From NCBI GenBank assembly GCA_949316495.1, contig OX439003.1:18971198-19035197 (forward strand): a stretch of DNA of 64,000 bases, read 5' to 3'. The notes under the pieces are model-generated. The model saw only the letters and a list, made by a program, of their open reading frames with translations. It had not been told where the DNA came from and ran no database searches. Shown piece after piece: positions 39,858-53,000 of this stretch (its first letter is position 1; each line of letters starts with the position of its first letter). A program made the position numbers and the translations under genes. Source of the stretch: Amphiduros pacificus (Eukaryota; Annelida; Polychaeta; Phyllodocida; Hesionidae).

Positions 39858-41170
39858 AAAATAAGTTGTGTATATTATGTTAAATTGGGAAAAATGCTGG
39901 TCCTCACTCGTTAACATATTTTGAGAGATTTTAATTCAATCAAGATGCAATGCAGTTAAGCAATGCAGATTGTGTATTTCTTGGAACTTTAGTTTCAACA
40001 TGTTGACCTTGTAAAGTAAATCTGTTCATCAAAAGCGTGGTTGTTATGCGTTGACAATGAGTACTTGTTAAACATCAGTTGTTTAGAATTATGCTTACAT
40101 CGGCACTAAGGTGTTTCAGTTATGACTGTTCATTCAGGGTCCATACGGTGCACCAAACTATCAATAATGGACTAATCTCTGAGAACTCCTCAGCATGCCA
40201 ATTTGTCAATCAATCACTACTCATTTGTCAATCAATCTCCACATACATCAACTCCATTATACGTTTATGCAAAACACATCTTGACAGGCACTGTCAGTGC
40301 AAAATGATAATATTGGGAAAAAAAACATATTTCTGTCAAGAGACATTGAAGGAGAAAAAAGGATAAATGTCACATTTTGTACAAAAACCTTCAGAAAGCT
40401 CATTTAAAAGGTGTCATGCGATGCAAATGTAACATAATGAAATTTATAGTTAAAAATTAACGGTCACATTGCAGGGATACTAAATTTTTGTTAAACTAAT
40501 GTACTAGGACAATACAGTCAGTATACTGAATCTGTCACTATTCTAATTAAATTGCGAAATTAATCCGAGAAATGCCAATCAAAATAAAGATAATTGTTAT
40601 ACTAGTAATCCATTTTTTCTCTAAGGACATTAATATAATGACCCTCATAACATGGTCGAAATTCAATTGATGCATAGTGCGATTGCGGTTCCATCTTGTT
40701 GTATTTAATGATTGGATTTTATAGAGTTTTTTCTGCACTTCCGATTTTGTTCGTGCAGTTCCGGTGTGTTGATTTCAATGGGGCAGTTCGGCGACCTGCA
40801 AGTGGTTTATTGCTATCTAATACAGCATCGGATATCGATATGGGTATACGTGTGTGTATGAAAAGTCATAATCTGATAATCAACGTTTAATGTTTTACAG
40901 CAAGAGGATATGAACATCTTCATGAAAAATCCTGATTATACAATATTGCCCAAAACCTAAATTATGTTCAAACTTATCGAAAATGATAATTTAGGATTTA
41001 AAATGTGTTCTTTGCCATTATTCCATACTTATGGTGTATATGTTCGATCAGTAACAAATATTATAATATTCTTAAGAAGATGTCGAGATTGCATGTCAGT
41101 ACTAAAAGTGTGCGACTTGTTCTCTGCTGGAGAGTGTATGCAACCCACTCCCATCTTGAGGGTGACAATA

Positions 41171-42511
<1,341 letters not shown>

Positions 42512-44640
42512 CTTTTGCCTTTATACCACAATGAAACAGTTAGACAAAAAAGAGGCTTCAATGGACAGTTTTATGTTAGATTTTAAATCATGGTATCTAT
42601 CCCATTCAACTCGCTATGACAGGGTTTGTCTCAGTTTTAAACCATTAAACAGACAGCGCACTTTAGTATATTTGGTGTCTGTTACAACACGATAGCAGCA
42701 GTTGTGTAACGAAGCTGATACGGAACAGCTTGGTGGGCTGGTATATGTATCCCTCCTCATGACAAAACCTACGCACCAGTAACGTCCTTCCGGTTGGAAT
42801 TAAGACAAGGAAATCACGCACTTACACATTGCCCCGTTCGGAATGTTGCCAGCTGGGAGCATTCATTGTATCAAAGGCGGTGTGTAAGAAATCCGCCCTG
42901 GCTGTGGTAAGACTGTCTCTTCTAATGCATTATGCAGAAGTCATTACTCTGGCCTTGTTTGTGCAGAATTTGACCAGTCCTATTATGTACTCAGTGATTT
43001 GCTGATTAACCCTTTCTCATAAACAGTCTACTACCATATCCGCAATCAGTCATATCGGACCTGGGTACATATCATTCGCTTCACATATTAAGAAAGGGGA
43101 CACTTTTCTCTAAATGATCTTATCACGTGGTATATCATTTGCTGCATTGTGTAAGAGACAATTATATGCTGTGTAGGAGTTTAATGTAATGTAGGTGGGT
43201 CATGAAGCCATGAATGCTCAGGTGGTATGTTTTAAGAGATAGATTTTTAATTCTTTTTTCTCTATAAGGTTATAACTTAGCGCTTGTCATTTCCCTGTGG
43301 TAAACTATTAAGTTGCCTGCAATACAAATGTCATAGGGAAAAGCTAGACTCCTTAAGGGATAGTCCGTTCATGTTGTCTTTACTCCAACAATTTATTACA
43401 CTTATTTCATCATATGACAAATATTCTTTTTCAATAGATGTTAATTACGCTGGTGATTATTTTGACAACATTCCAGTATTCGGACTCAGACACCAGAATG
43501 GTCCTTGAATGAGATACCGACATGTTGTTTTAAGAACCACTTGGAATGTGTGCTATATTTAGGCCTGGGTTCTATCAATTATTAAATATAAGGATATTCA
43601 CTGACCACACCCAGTGCATTGCTCCATGCAGCCTGCAATGATTGATATGTATGTTTATTTCTCACCATTACCCATTTGATTCGAATAATACAGGGGGAGG
43701 TGCTATCTCACAAAAAAAAAAAAAAAGAAATTCATGTTTATATAGAGATGAAATAATTCAATTTCATTTAAATAATTTGATGGCCAATGTTTAGGAATCT
43801 TTAGCAGAATGTTAGTTAAAACTGATATCTTTATCATCCTTATTGATAAATACTTAGTCTATCAGATCATAATTCACTCTTGACAGAGGGTTAGTAAAAT
43901 AACATATTTTGATCAGAACAAACCTTGCCCCCCTAAGTTTAAACTGGTCGCTACCCAAATCAATATCAAATTGACACTGTAGATGGGAATGTAGGCATCC
44001 TGCTGATCTGGCACAGGTAACTTCGTCTGCATACTGATCCCCATGTCTATTGATCACAGTTTGTTCTGTCAAATGTTTATTTGAATATTCTTCGGATAAT
44101 TGCTGTATCTGTATCGATTTTACCTAATTGTCTGGGAGAATTTTGTGTAATCTAGATAGTCTTGATAAGATTATTGGAATAAGTTTACATCACATGGTCA
44201 TTTGCATGGCTTATAATATGACAACCTTTCTGGATAATGTAGGCTTATATAGTAATAACATCATCCTTTATTGTGAGGAAGAGTAAAGTTAAAATGTATT
44301 ACACCCTATTTACAAGGGGTACAATAAATACATGAAAACCAGGTTTGCTCTTGGAGTCCTCATAATAGTACTCAGAAAAGGTCAAATATGATAGTCTGCA
44401 AGACGACTGTCTAAATCAGCTAAAACATAAATGGGTGTGGTCGACTCTACATTATTAGAAACAAATGGGCGAAAAGGTATGATATGCAATTTGCCTCAGA
44501 ACGTGCCTGTTAGGTTCACGTTATTCTATTATTATACAGATCCAATACGCAGATGCTAGATATAGAGTGATGGAATTTTAAGCCTTTGAATGCCATAGGC
44601 ATGGCAAAACCTTTTTTTTGTAAAATAAAAATATATGTTA
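42512..44640. other. Gene-free AT-rich DNA
   Basis: Unique sequence without recognised genes. A run of 15 A residues near 43711-43725 is the only low-complexity feature. Confidence 0.55.
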
Positions 44641-44758
44641 CTTTGTTGTATCAAAATATATTTTGTTGTATCAAAATTTATTTGTTGTATCAAAATATAT
44701 TTTGTTGTATCAAAATATATTTTGTTGTATCAAAATATATTTTGCTGTATCAAAATTT
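44641..44758. repeat. 20-bp tandem repeat whose units join into palindromes
   Basis: Six units of ttttgttgtatcaaaatata, one shortened by a base. At most unit junctions the sequence CAAAATATATTTTG forms a perfect 14-bp palindrome, so the array is a row of small inverted repeats separated by ttgtat. Alternating frames give apparent LYQN and CCIK peptides that are artefacts. Confidence 0.92.
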
Positions 44759-45665
44759 GAGAATGAAACAATCAGTAATATCATCCTTGTTAAGGTTATC
44801 ATCATAGCACATTAACAATATATTCATAGAGATAAACAATTAATTATCGTTACGAGTTGGTTTCGCATGAGAAAATTACCGTCGAAATTATGTCATGTAG
44901 CGGATGTTGAATATATACTTTCCAGATGGTTCAAAATTATTCACGTGAATTTTGTTGACATTGACATATCATTTTATTTCAATCAGTTTAGTGTATCCGC
45001 CACAGTTTTTTTTCTTCGAAATTCCATAATTGATCACATTTTTTATCTGTACATGTATTTATGTATTTGTTGCCAAATTATCATCGTATATCGCAGTCAT
45101 CAGCGGTCATATCTACAAATTTTCTGCATTACACAAGAGACACCTGGTGGATCTCAAATGCTGAAACCAAAGCAGTTAGAATTGTTTTTCGGTTGATGTC
45201 ATTAGACAGATACATTGTTTAAATGAAAAACACCTTCAACAAAAATAATTCTTTGTGATCTTGATTATTTTGAGTTGAAAACATTCAGCCTTGTATTTAA
45301 ATATTGTCAACAATCAGAAGTGATACTTGCTGTGGGTCAGCATCGCCATGAAGAGATTTCTCTTATATGATCTCATCATATCCACAACAATCATTGCTGC
45401 TTTGCTCTTAATGAACATACATCCGCAATATAGAGAGATATTGACATTTATTTAAATTGGGCCTCTATTATATAATACATACGTTCTCAATTAACTCTGC
45501 TCACGATCAGGATATTCATCAATTGCCTTTGGTATCATTTATTTTATGTTAAACATTGATGACAGTCATGTTGTTTCATGCGCTTAAAATGATTTTTATT
45601 TGTAATTCTCTGGAAGTCAACCATATTATAACTGAACTATTTCTGTAGTTTATTTACTAAAAATC

Positions 45666-45668
<3 letters not shown>
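44759..45668. other. Gene-free AT-rich DNA
   Basis: The 109-codon plus-strand frame at 44867-45196 has no recognisable motif and lies in AT-rich sequence. Nothing else is supported. Confidence 0.5.

Positions 45669-45703
<35 letters not shown>
45669..45703. repeat. (AC)n microsatellite, about 35 bp
   Basis: About 17 uninterrupted AC dinucleotides immediately upstream of the long palindrome. The only AC array of note in a window otherwise dominated by AT arrays. Confidence 0.96.
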
Positions 45704-45861
<158 letters not shown>

Positions 45862-46038
45862 GGTTGAATAAGTATATGATGAAGTACGAATAGCCCACTT
45901 GCCCATTACTAGGGGAATCCTGTGATACGTCACTACCCTGCTGCTGAAGTGAGGCACTTGACCTAGTTGCTCTACTCCCTGACCTCCATGCTTGGGATAA
46001 GCCACAAACCATGCTGTCCTGTGTATAGGCAGAGCTCA
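45862..46038. other. Unassigned segment between palindrome and pseudogene
   Basis: Slightly less AT-rich than its surroundings. On the minus strand, tagagcaactaggtcaag followed by cagcagcagggtagtgac faintly recalls a tRNA-derived SINE head, but the B box consensus is not present. I cannot assign it. Confidence 0.25.
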
Positions 46039-47210
46039 CTAAACATAATCTGATTCTGGTTCTGTTTCTTGCAAACTTTCATACATACTGTCTATTTCAA
46101 CTTGTTTAGTGTTTTCAAGAGAAAATATATTTGATGTTGACATTTGAATTAAAAAGAATCCAGAATTTGGGCAGGAAGATTGGCTACTCTTTGCAAGTGT
46201 CTCTCTGTACTGGTGATCCACACACTGATGCTCCCTAGCCCTTGAGTCATAATGGTTTGTACTACAACTTGCTGCAAGTGGTTTTAGGTACTTTATCTTT
46301 TAAAATTTCATTTGTTTCAGTGGCTTCGTTTGTACCTTTTGTGTCTTGGTAATAACCCATTGTGAAAGTTTTGAAATGCAGGAAACTGGTTAGAAAGTTT
46401 GTGCATTTGTTTCCGTGAAAACTCCTCTATTGCAAATAAAATTGCAGCAACATGATTACACGTTCCTAACCCATATACACCCAGTCTGTAACCAAATGAC
46501 AGATAATAAAAATTGAGTATATTGAAGTGTAATAAAATGACATTGATACTGCTGCATGCTGATACTGCAGATAAACTATTTGTCATTATGAGGTATAGTG
46601 AGATTTGATGGACCCCTGTTCTCAAGGCATCATCTTCCATAGGTGTATATATCTAAAATGGAGCTATTCATGTGAATATAAAATTCTGATTATGCAAAGA
46701 AACACCTACCCTGCTGGGCATGAGCATGTACCAAGCTGAATGTCTCCAGTGACTTCGTCCATCTCAATGCACACTTCATACAGTTTGTGTCCCATTGAAG
46801 CCAACACTTTGCATTGAAGAGGACAGCTATCATCCTTTAATCCAATATCAAGCTTTCTGATGTGACCTTCCTTAAATAATTCATAGCCTTTCAAAGTTTT
46901 ATATTCCGTCGCACAAGGTACTTGTATATTTGGCCAAAATTGACTGTTTGTAATTGTCTTAGATCCTTGCCAAACTATGGGCAAGTGAGTTAAAGTTTCT
47001 TTTGGTCCAATTCTCGGTGTCAGTTCCACTATCATTTTAATTTACAATGCACTGTGGTTCAACCTCAAGGTTATCCCTTGTCTCAGCTGCAAGTATTCTG
47101 ACAGCCAAATCATGTTTGTTCCCACTGACAGGAAGATTTGATTCCTGACATTTTGCTTTCAAAGCCTCCTTTATATTTCCACTTTTGAGGTGATTTATCC
47201 GAGCTTCCAT
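46039..47210 (-). pseudogene. SAP plus SWIM zinc-finger protein, decayed and truncated
   Basis: Pieces of one gene run on the minus strand. At 47210-47037 an ATG opens MEARINHLKSGNIKEALKAK followed by SNLPVSGNKHDLAVRIL, a clear SAP DNA-binding motif. At 47035-46710 is a segment ending TCSCPAG. A donor (GG|GTAGGT) and acceptor (GGTTACAG) bound a 224-bp intron at 46709-46486. The next exon reads LGTCNHVAAILFAIEEFSR, which completes the CxC...CxH pattern of a SWIM zinc finger. Downstream fragments to 46039 (for example SSCPNSGFFLIQM) also resemble this family. From family knowledge, such proteins in marine invertebrates usually continue into a YqaJ-type exonuclease domain, which is absent here. 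The frame is broken in about three places, so I call it a pseudogene. Sequencing error is a weaker alternative because several breaks coincide with truncation. Confidence 0.7.
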
Positions 47211-49874
47211 AACTGTTACTGTAATGATTTGAATATATGTTCTATGCAGACTGATGAATAACAGAGGGGAACATGTGCATAGGGGAACATGTGCATGGAC
47301 ACTACAGTCTTGGACAAAGGGTTGTGCAAGGTGGCCAGTTGTAACCATAGTAACCAATATATATCTTATCTGAAAAGGGCCAGTTACTAATTAGGGTACT
47401 GATATGCCTTGGTTAACAATGTCTACTTAGAGTATCATGTCACAGAGTGTTTATCTGGGAATAAACCATGTTTATAATAAAGACTTGTTGGTATCACAGC
47501 ATGCACCAGGCTGAAAGTGACACACCCCCTTCCCAGCATAGAGCAATTAGGTCACAGCCTCAGTTCCAGCAACATATCATATGACGTAGGTATGGTCACC
47601 CCAGGGTCTCCCTGGTATTGAGCAAGGGGTTTATTACGACTAAAAAGATCCACATATTTCTCTATCAGTGAATGCTTGATCTATAACATTTTCACCTGTT
47701 GATTGTGGCTCCGTGCCAAAGTGGAGAATCAAAGCCTTTTTTCATTACCAGTGGCCCATTGATCAAACAAATGCGCAATATCATTCAAATTGATACAATG
47801 ACATTTTTTATACTGTTGGCACTTCTCGATCTTCAATAGATGTGAACAATGATAGACCGAGGCTTAACGGTGCTGTGATATATTATGTATGTTTATGAAC
47901 AGACAAGGTAAAAAAAAATATCTTACTTCAGGTAAAGTATGTTCCAATCAAGAAAGGTTTCAATTGCTGATTGAGTTGAAATTGCACATCATATAAGTGT
48001 GTAATACATTGAATGTCCATAGCTATGTCAGCCATAAACTAGTTTTTCATAGGAAATGATTAAGACATATTTTTCGGAGTATCATTCATATATACCAAAT
48101 TAATCTTAAGAAATTAATCTGTTTACCAACCTAAATGTTTTCTCTGTAAAACACTCATGTGAAAATTTGAGTATTTTCACACATTTTAATTCAGAATATA
48201 AAGACACCTTCGCAATCAATCGAATTTAAATTTATCATGATATTTATCCCTATGCATATTATGCGAGGCCTGCATAATGGTATAAACCCGCCCCGGACCT
48301 GAACGTCACCACTCCCTATTAATTAGATGAGAATGTTTTGATGCAATCTCTTGTAATTTATTCCTCATTGGCATAAAACTCGTGAATATTTGGCTTTGAT
48401 GCACATGATTAATGTTGTATTTTCACCAGGAAGCAGAAAGATACGGATCCCATTCAGACGCACGGTCTGTAATAGAAATCTGTGGCTATATGATTTTGGA
48501 AATAACAATTATTCATAGTCGTTTCTCTGTTTTTTTCTAGTTCCATTGTAATCCACAACGAAATTGATTTGATGTCCTTTTTAGATTCAAGGGCACTTGT
48601 AGATGATGCGAGAAAAAAACAACCCCCGTAACCATATATTATTGCAAAAGTCATTAATATTTCTCTTTCTTATGGAGAATTTAGATTCAATTTGTTTCAT
48701 GTGAGTAAAAAGCGAATAAGGGGCAGAATAATTCCACAGTGTATTGGTAATGAACAGAAAAAAATACCATAACAAATTTGAATTCAAAAATGTCAAATTT
48801 GGTGAAATGAAAAGGAGGGAATATTTTAGGAAGTTTGGAATATGCGATAGAATTTATGACCTCTAATGCAGCAACACACTTAACAAAGTATGACAGATAT
48901 CAATATGTGATTTGCATTTAGAATCAAAAAAGTCAAACAGGAGACAAACATGCATCAAGCTTCCCAATAGTGGTTGATCAATCAGGCCGTGCCGAGGCTC
49001 CCCCTATCGTTAAAGTTTCGCACGTCTCAGGCCCGCCAATGGCAGATAATCAGGTTTGGAAGAAAATCGATGGCGGCATCATGACCATGTGATTGCGGAA
49101 CTGAATGTATGGCAGCCTCACACCATTTCCTGGTTCGCTCCGTGGTGTTACCAAATGGCTGGATGCTTGTCACCACTATAGGCCCTGGTATACACTTCTA
49201 TTATCGGAGAAGACATTCTTACTTGAGAGAAAACATATCAAATATTTATAACGCTTTGATCTATGTTTGATGGTATTCATATGTAGTATATGGAATATTG
49301 GACTTAAATATGATATCCATGTTTAATGACTTGTAATTATCCTCGAAATCACGTCATTATTATGGTATAAAGACTGAATGGACCATAAAACATCGCCAGA
49401 ATATGACCAATGCCAAACCTCAGTACACCGAGTTTTCTTCACAAATGATGCAATTTCAAACATGTTGCCGTGATTGAAAATTAATTCTATTTACAAATTT
49501 CAAGCCTTGGTATAATTAGTAAGTGCAATTTGGAGATCGATGTGAAATGAACAGACCGTGGAGTTGGCAGAATAACCAAAGCTGCCTTAAATCATTAATA
49601 ATGTTTAATATTTCCTTGTGTGAGAAGTGGACATCTGCTAATCATTTCATATTTGTATGCATTTCTCTGAAATAATAACCGAGAGATCGAAAAGTTATAT
49701 CTAGGGATCAAACACTATCCAACAGATCAAATAGTGGTCAATGCATATTTCTGTTCCTGATACTTGACTATTCTTATGGAAAATTCTCTGATTTGGGGTT
49801 TCATTTAACAGATAAATCAGATTTGAATCTTGTGATAAATTGACCATTTTGCCTAACATGAGGAACATGGCTTT
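47211..49874. other. Gene-free DNA upstream of the SAP/SWIM pseudogene
   Basis: No clear promoter or further exon for the pseudogene is visible. The frame continues open upstream of its ATG to 47357 but without family-like residues; a 15-bp direct repeat (aggggaacatgtgca) lies near 47266-47295. The rest is unremarkable AT-rich DNA. Confidence 0.5.
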
Positions 49875-50051
49875 AGGGGCGATCCATTTGATTTTTGTGG
49901 GGTGGGGTGGGACAGCAGTACTGGATGAATAATTTTTTTTTTCTTTGGTAGGGTGGATGAATAATTTTTTTTTCTGGTGTGGGGTGGGTGAATAAATATT
50001 TTTCTCCAAAATCTCCCACCCCACCCCACAAAAATCAAATGGATCGCCCCT
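49875..50051. mobile_element. 177-bp MITE, Harbinger-like
   Basis: Perfect 38-bp terminal inverted repeats lie at 49875-49912 and 50014-50051, beginning aggggcgatccatttgattt. If the outermost base is assigned to the target, the element starts ggggcgatcc and ends ggatcgcccc, flanked by TTA on both sides. A TTA/TAA target duplication with G-rich termini is typical of PIF/Harbinger elements. Each end carries the G-rich block gtggggtggggtggga. The interior has diverged copies of ggatgaataatttttttt and no coding capacity. Perfect TIRs imply a young insertion. Confidence 0.8.
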
Positions 50052-53000
50052 TAGTTCTTCCTCTACGTATACAATTTGTTAAACATATGATATCAATATA
50101 CTCTACTAGCCAAGGTCAAGATTGTATTTCACCTGTTGACCACCTTCTGTCAGAGTTGCTCGCTAGTGATACCAATATCTTAAAACGAGCAATAGGCAAA
50201 TCTCATCAAGTCACGCCCATGCCGAGGCTTGGCAGAGACTAGGATGACCCAGAGTTCAAGACAGGGTCATGTATCCCCCAGCAGGCTCGTCTACTGATGA
50301 CCTGTCTTCAAATGCGTAATCCACGTTGATTCTTCTTAGATCCATAACTGTATATTACTGCAGAACACGGCAAATATTGACAAATATTGACAAGTTGTGC
50401 AATTCCTTTTCAAAATATTTCTATATATAGATATATATACTATCACTTTTTTAAGATATAATATATGATCAATGTCATAACCATCATCCTAAATTGGTCT
50501 CATGCCTGTTTATGCGGCTGATCTGGATTCTTCCCCAAATAAACAAAGGATTTTCCTGGAATTCCTTCAAAAATTGCATCACAATAGAAATCAGTAGTCT
50601 AAGGGTATTAGTACAGTGTAGAAAATATTATCTTAGCTACACATGCAGTTACCAGGGCATATGACAGGATCTATTGTGCACAGACATTCTATTATGTAAA
50701 AATAGCTGGTTTATGATAATCTGCAGAGCTTATTACTGAAAAGGTAGATTGTTTACTCACTTAAACGAGGAGACACTTAACGTGAAAGAAGAGGATATAT
50801 GTAAACCCCATCGAAGTATTTAAGAGATGGATGATATCTCGGTAACAGACTCCGTTCTGGAAAAGGAAGAGGACGATTTGGTCGAGAAGTATGTTCAAGT
50901 TTAAGATTATATATGCTAAAATTCTCACATGATAACTTTCTTTTGTTAGTTCCGATTTCGATATTCTAAATATCCTGTTTCACATTTAAGTTTCATAATA
51001 AATAGAGGGTGAATATTGAATTTGGCTCCTCACTGAATGGAAAGGTTGAATATGCCAATTTCTCTATGATTCAGCCTGTAAGACTGTAATTAAAATAGAT
51101 GTTTATCTTTGGAAGTCACGGATGTACAGGTCATTGTATTGACCACCTCAAGTAATGATCACGATTACTAACCAGTCACCAATTTCTTTTGAAGCCCTTT
51201 TCATGCATTTAATCTATATTCAGCATATCATGGAGTTAGGGGGCCTTGTGAGTTCATAACGAGGCTATTGGACACTGATTAGACACTCCTGACCTCCATA
51301 TAGCTTCATATATATTTAACTTACTTGAGATAAATATTGTGTGAACATAGGTTGTATTCCTTTAACGGTTTCAGCTTTAATGAAATCACAAAGGTCACAG
51401 ACATTTTACAGAGATTTTTGGGCAGGTTCAAATGACATGACAAATGTCATGGAACTGTAATACATACATGCTATATCCCTGTAATCGACCAAAATACCTT
51501 CCATGGTCAATGTGTTTTGCTGAATGTACCATGATCGACTGTTTTGGTCCGTAAGGGTCTTAGTCCTCTACTAATAGACTAACAAAATGGACAAACAGGC
51601 CTCTCTCAGTCAAAACACTTTACTAAGCAGGTGTTTGCACTATAGCTAGATCACTGGTCAGCTGAGTTTGTTGACAAAGCGTTTAATAGATGATTTGGAT
51701 TTTAACAGAAGACTCATCTAATTTCAAATGACACCGACATTTCTGTAATATGCGTAATGGATTTTAATCACATAATGTAGTGTATAAAAAATTATACTGT
51801 GAAAGGAATCGGTTCTTGCGTGAGATTATATATACATATAACCGATGCCATCAAGTTTTCCTACTTTATTGTGAGAATAAGTTTATCTTGCCATTGCCTG
51901 TTTATTACTTCCCCAGAATACAATGCTGATTTTGAACGTTTTCCACGGATAACTAAATGTCGCAAATTTACAGTTTTTTTTCTTGCATTCTATATAGCAC
52001 GAGAATTAAGAATTATGCTATCCTCCATGCTCAGTTGGCAATGTTGTAGCACAGGCTTGGAATAATCCTTCATTTGAGAACTGTTCTAACCCTCTAACCC
52101 TACATCTTGTACCCAAGGAACTGATATTTGCCCTTCTTGCCACGACCTATAAATAAAGTGCACCGTTTGAATTACCCGGTTTGAACTCTTATCTGTTTCA
52201 GATGTAGTTCATGTTATATCTTCAGCGATAAGTTATATCTTGTAACGCCTATAATAATATTGAAAAAGTGCCAACATGACTCTCATATTAAATATACATC
52301 CCTTGATATACTGTCTTGAACAGCAGAAAACCATTCTATATTTATACTATTTCCATTTCATGTTAAAACTGCGCGATGTACAAATGTATTATCAAAATCG
52401 TTATCGTCGATTATCAGGTGATATGGTCAAAAAGAAAGAACCATACGATGTACGCTTGTGTTCCTGGATACATACATATGAAAGTTTGCCTTAGGGGACA
52501 CGCAGTGTGAAAAACAATAAATACCAACACAAGAGCGTAATTCCAGCAAATATCGGAGATCATAACACTGCAAATGATACTGCCCTGTCCTGCAAGTGAC
52601 ACGCATGCTACACGCGGGGACACGTAGGCGACAGGCAGGCTACACGCAGTAGACACGCAGGCCGACTGCGTTTCCCTGCAGTACATACGCTCCGATGAAA
52701 CGGTCATCATTATCGTATCAATATGTTTTGATCAACGATGTAGCCATTATTACGTACGTGGAATATGCTCAATGTAAAATTAATTACAGTGCAATGCTCT
52801 GGGACTTGTCTATCAAATATGTTGGTTACAAATAAACAGTATGAATAAAGAGACCTTCCTATATTAAGTTGAGTTCAGACATAGCAGTAAATGGACATGA
52901 TATTTAGTGAAACACCGTATCAAGTAAACATGAAAATGTCTTGTTTTAATTTTCTTAGGCACAGAACAGCTAATGTCAGGTTTGTTCTTGTAGACAAATG

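Noticed and set aside
45862-46030. Possible tRNA-derived SINE on the minus strand
   Set aside because: An A-box-like stretch is present but no convincing B box or clear element edges, so it cannot be supported.
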